Positions 63,792-64,000 of a stretch of DNA of 64,000 nucleotides are shown piece by piece. Each line of letters starts with the position of its first letter. The first letter of the stretch is position 1. Both the position numbers and the translations under genes were made by a program. The notes under the pieces were generated by a model, which saw only the letters and a list, made by a program, of their open reading frames with translations, had not been told where the DNA came from and did not search any database. Origin of the DNA: Rhodophyticola sp017644125 (GTDB taxonomy: Bacteria; Pseudomonadota; Alphaproteobacteria; Rhodobacterales; Rhodobacteraceae); the NCBI RefSeq assembly GCF_042140125.1, contig NZ_CP159473.1, one strand, 5' to 3'.

Positions 63792-63897
63792 CGGCCATCT
63801 CCTCGTCGGTCTGGCGCCTACAAAACGCCCGGTTGCGGGTTTGGGTCTGTGTGCTATGTGCCTTCCTCGCAGACCCAAGTCAACGCCAGGGACTCTG

Positions 63898-64000
63898 ATG
63901 AACGATACATTCGAGGAAACGGTCTTCGAGGCCGTGTTCGATGCCGATGCCTCCGCGTCGGATCTGCCCGAGGGCGCGGAGGGCGCCGAAGCCGGGAACG
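63898..64000 (+). CDS. Start of an acidic protein, cut by the window end
   Basis: An open frame from ATG 63898 encodes a very acidic N-terminus (MNDTFEETVFEAVFDADAS) and is open at the window edge. It is divergent from thrS. The family cannot be judged from 34 residues. Confidence 0.45.
   Translation, partial: MNDTFEETVFEAVFDADASASDLPEGAEGAEAGN

Overview
The window reads as chromosome of a GC-rich alphaproteobacterium of the Rhodobacteraceae (Roseobacter/Rhodobacter type). This rests on the gene families and their arrangement (bifunctional SAT/APS kinase, ThyX, yajC-secD-secF followed by a TauE/SafE permease and a Mth938-like protein, pcm-surE-serS, TRAP transporters) and on a bacteriochlorophyll gene pair, bchE-bchJ, which points to an aerobic anoxygenic phototroph or a recent descendant of one. 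No tRNA, rRNA, CRISPR array, integrase or transposase is visible.

Layout. 1-5.4 kb: a probable catabolic operon on the minus strand (N-formylglutamate amidohydrolase, TRAP DctQ-DctM-DctP, glutamine-synthetase-like enzyme) with a divergent RpiR regulator. 5.4-11.7 kb: heme uptake, with hmuS divergent from a secreted protein, exbB, two exbD, tonB and a frameshifted TonB-dependent receptor. 11.8-18.2 kb: nadE, a 19-unit MORN protein, SAT/APS kinase and thioredoxin reductase. 18.4-31.3 kb: Lrp regulator, TPR sulfotransferase, pgeF-midA-lgt, ubiK, ybjN-proC-csaA-dehydrogenase, tdk-GNAT, a ketoacyl synthase III homologue and an orphan BrnA. 31.3-32.5 kb: an AT-rich islet with a HicA-like small protein and a membrane protein. 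32.5-46 kb: carB, a CFA-type methyltransferase, bchEJ, nlpD-like, pcm, surE, a TspO-like protein and serS. 45.4-47 kb: a pentapeptide-repeat gene broken at a T8 tract, GC-rich in one half and AT-rich in the other. 47-53.8 kb: Sec accessory genes, thyX and others. 53.8-55.4 kb: a second AT-rich islet with two unknown genes. 56-60 kb: a cold-shock gene and a four-gene bufferin-type copper-peptide cluster (DUF2282 precursor, DUF692/MNIO enzyme, DUF2063 partner, DoxX). 60-64 kb: a small membrane protein, a frameshifted Hint-domain protein and thrS.

The most notable signals are two tandem PpsR/CrtJ-type sites 8 bp apart in front of bchE; the bufferin cluster with nested palindromes upstream; an 11-bp-phased repeat array shared by the serS and ketoacyl-synthase promoters; two copies of an intergenic repeat, one bounded by 25-bp perfect inverted repeats; and three genes each split by a single-base indel in or next to a short base run. 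All calls come from reading the sequence; no database search was run.
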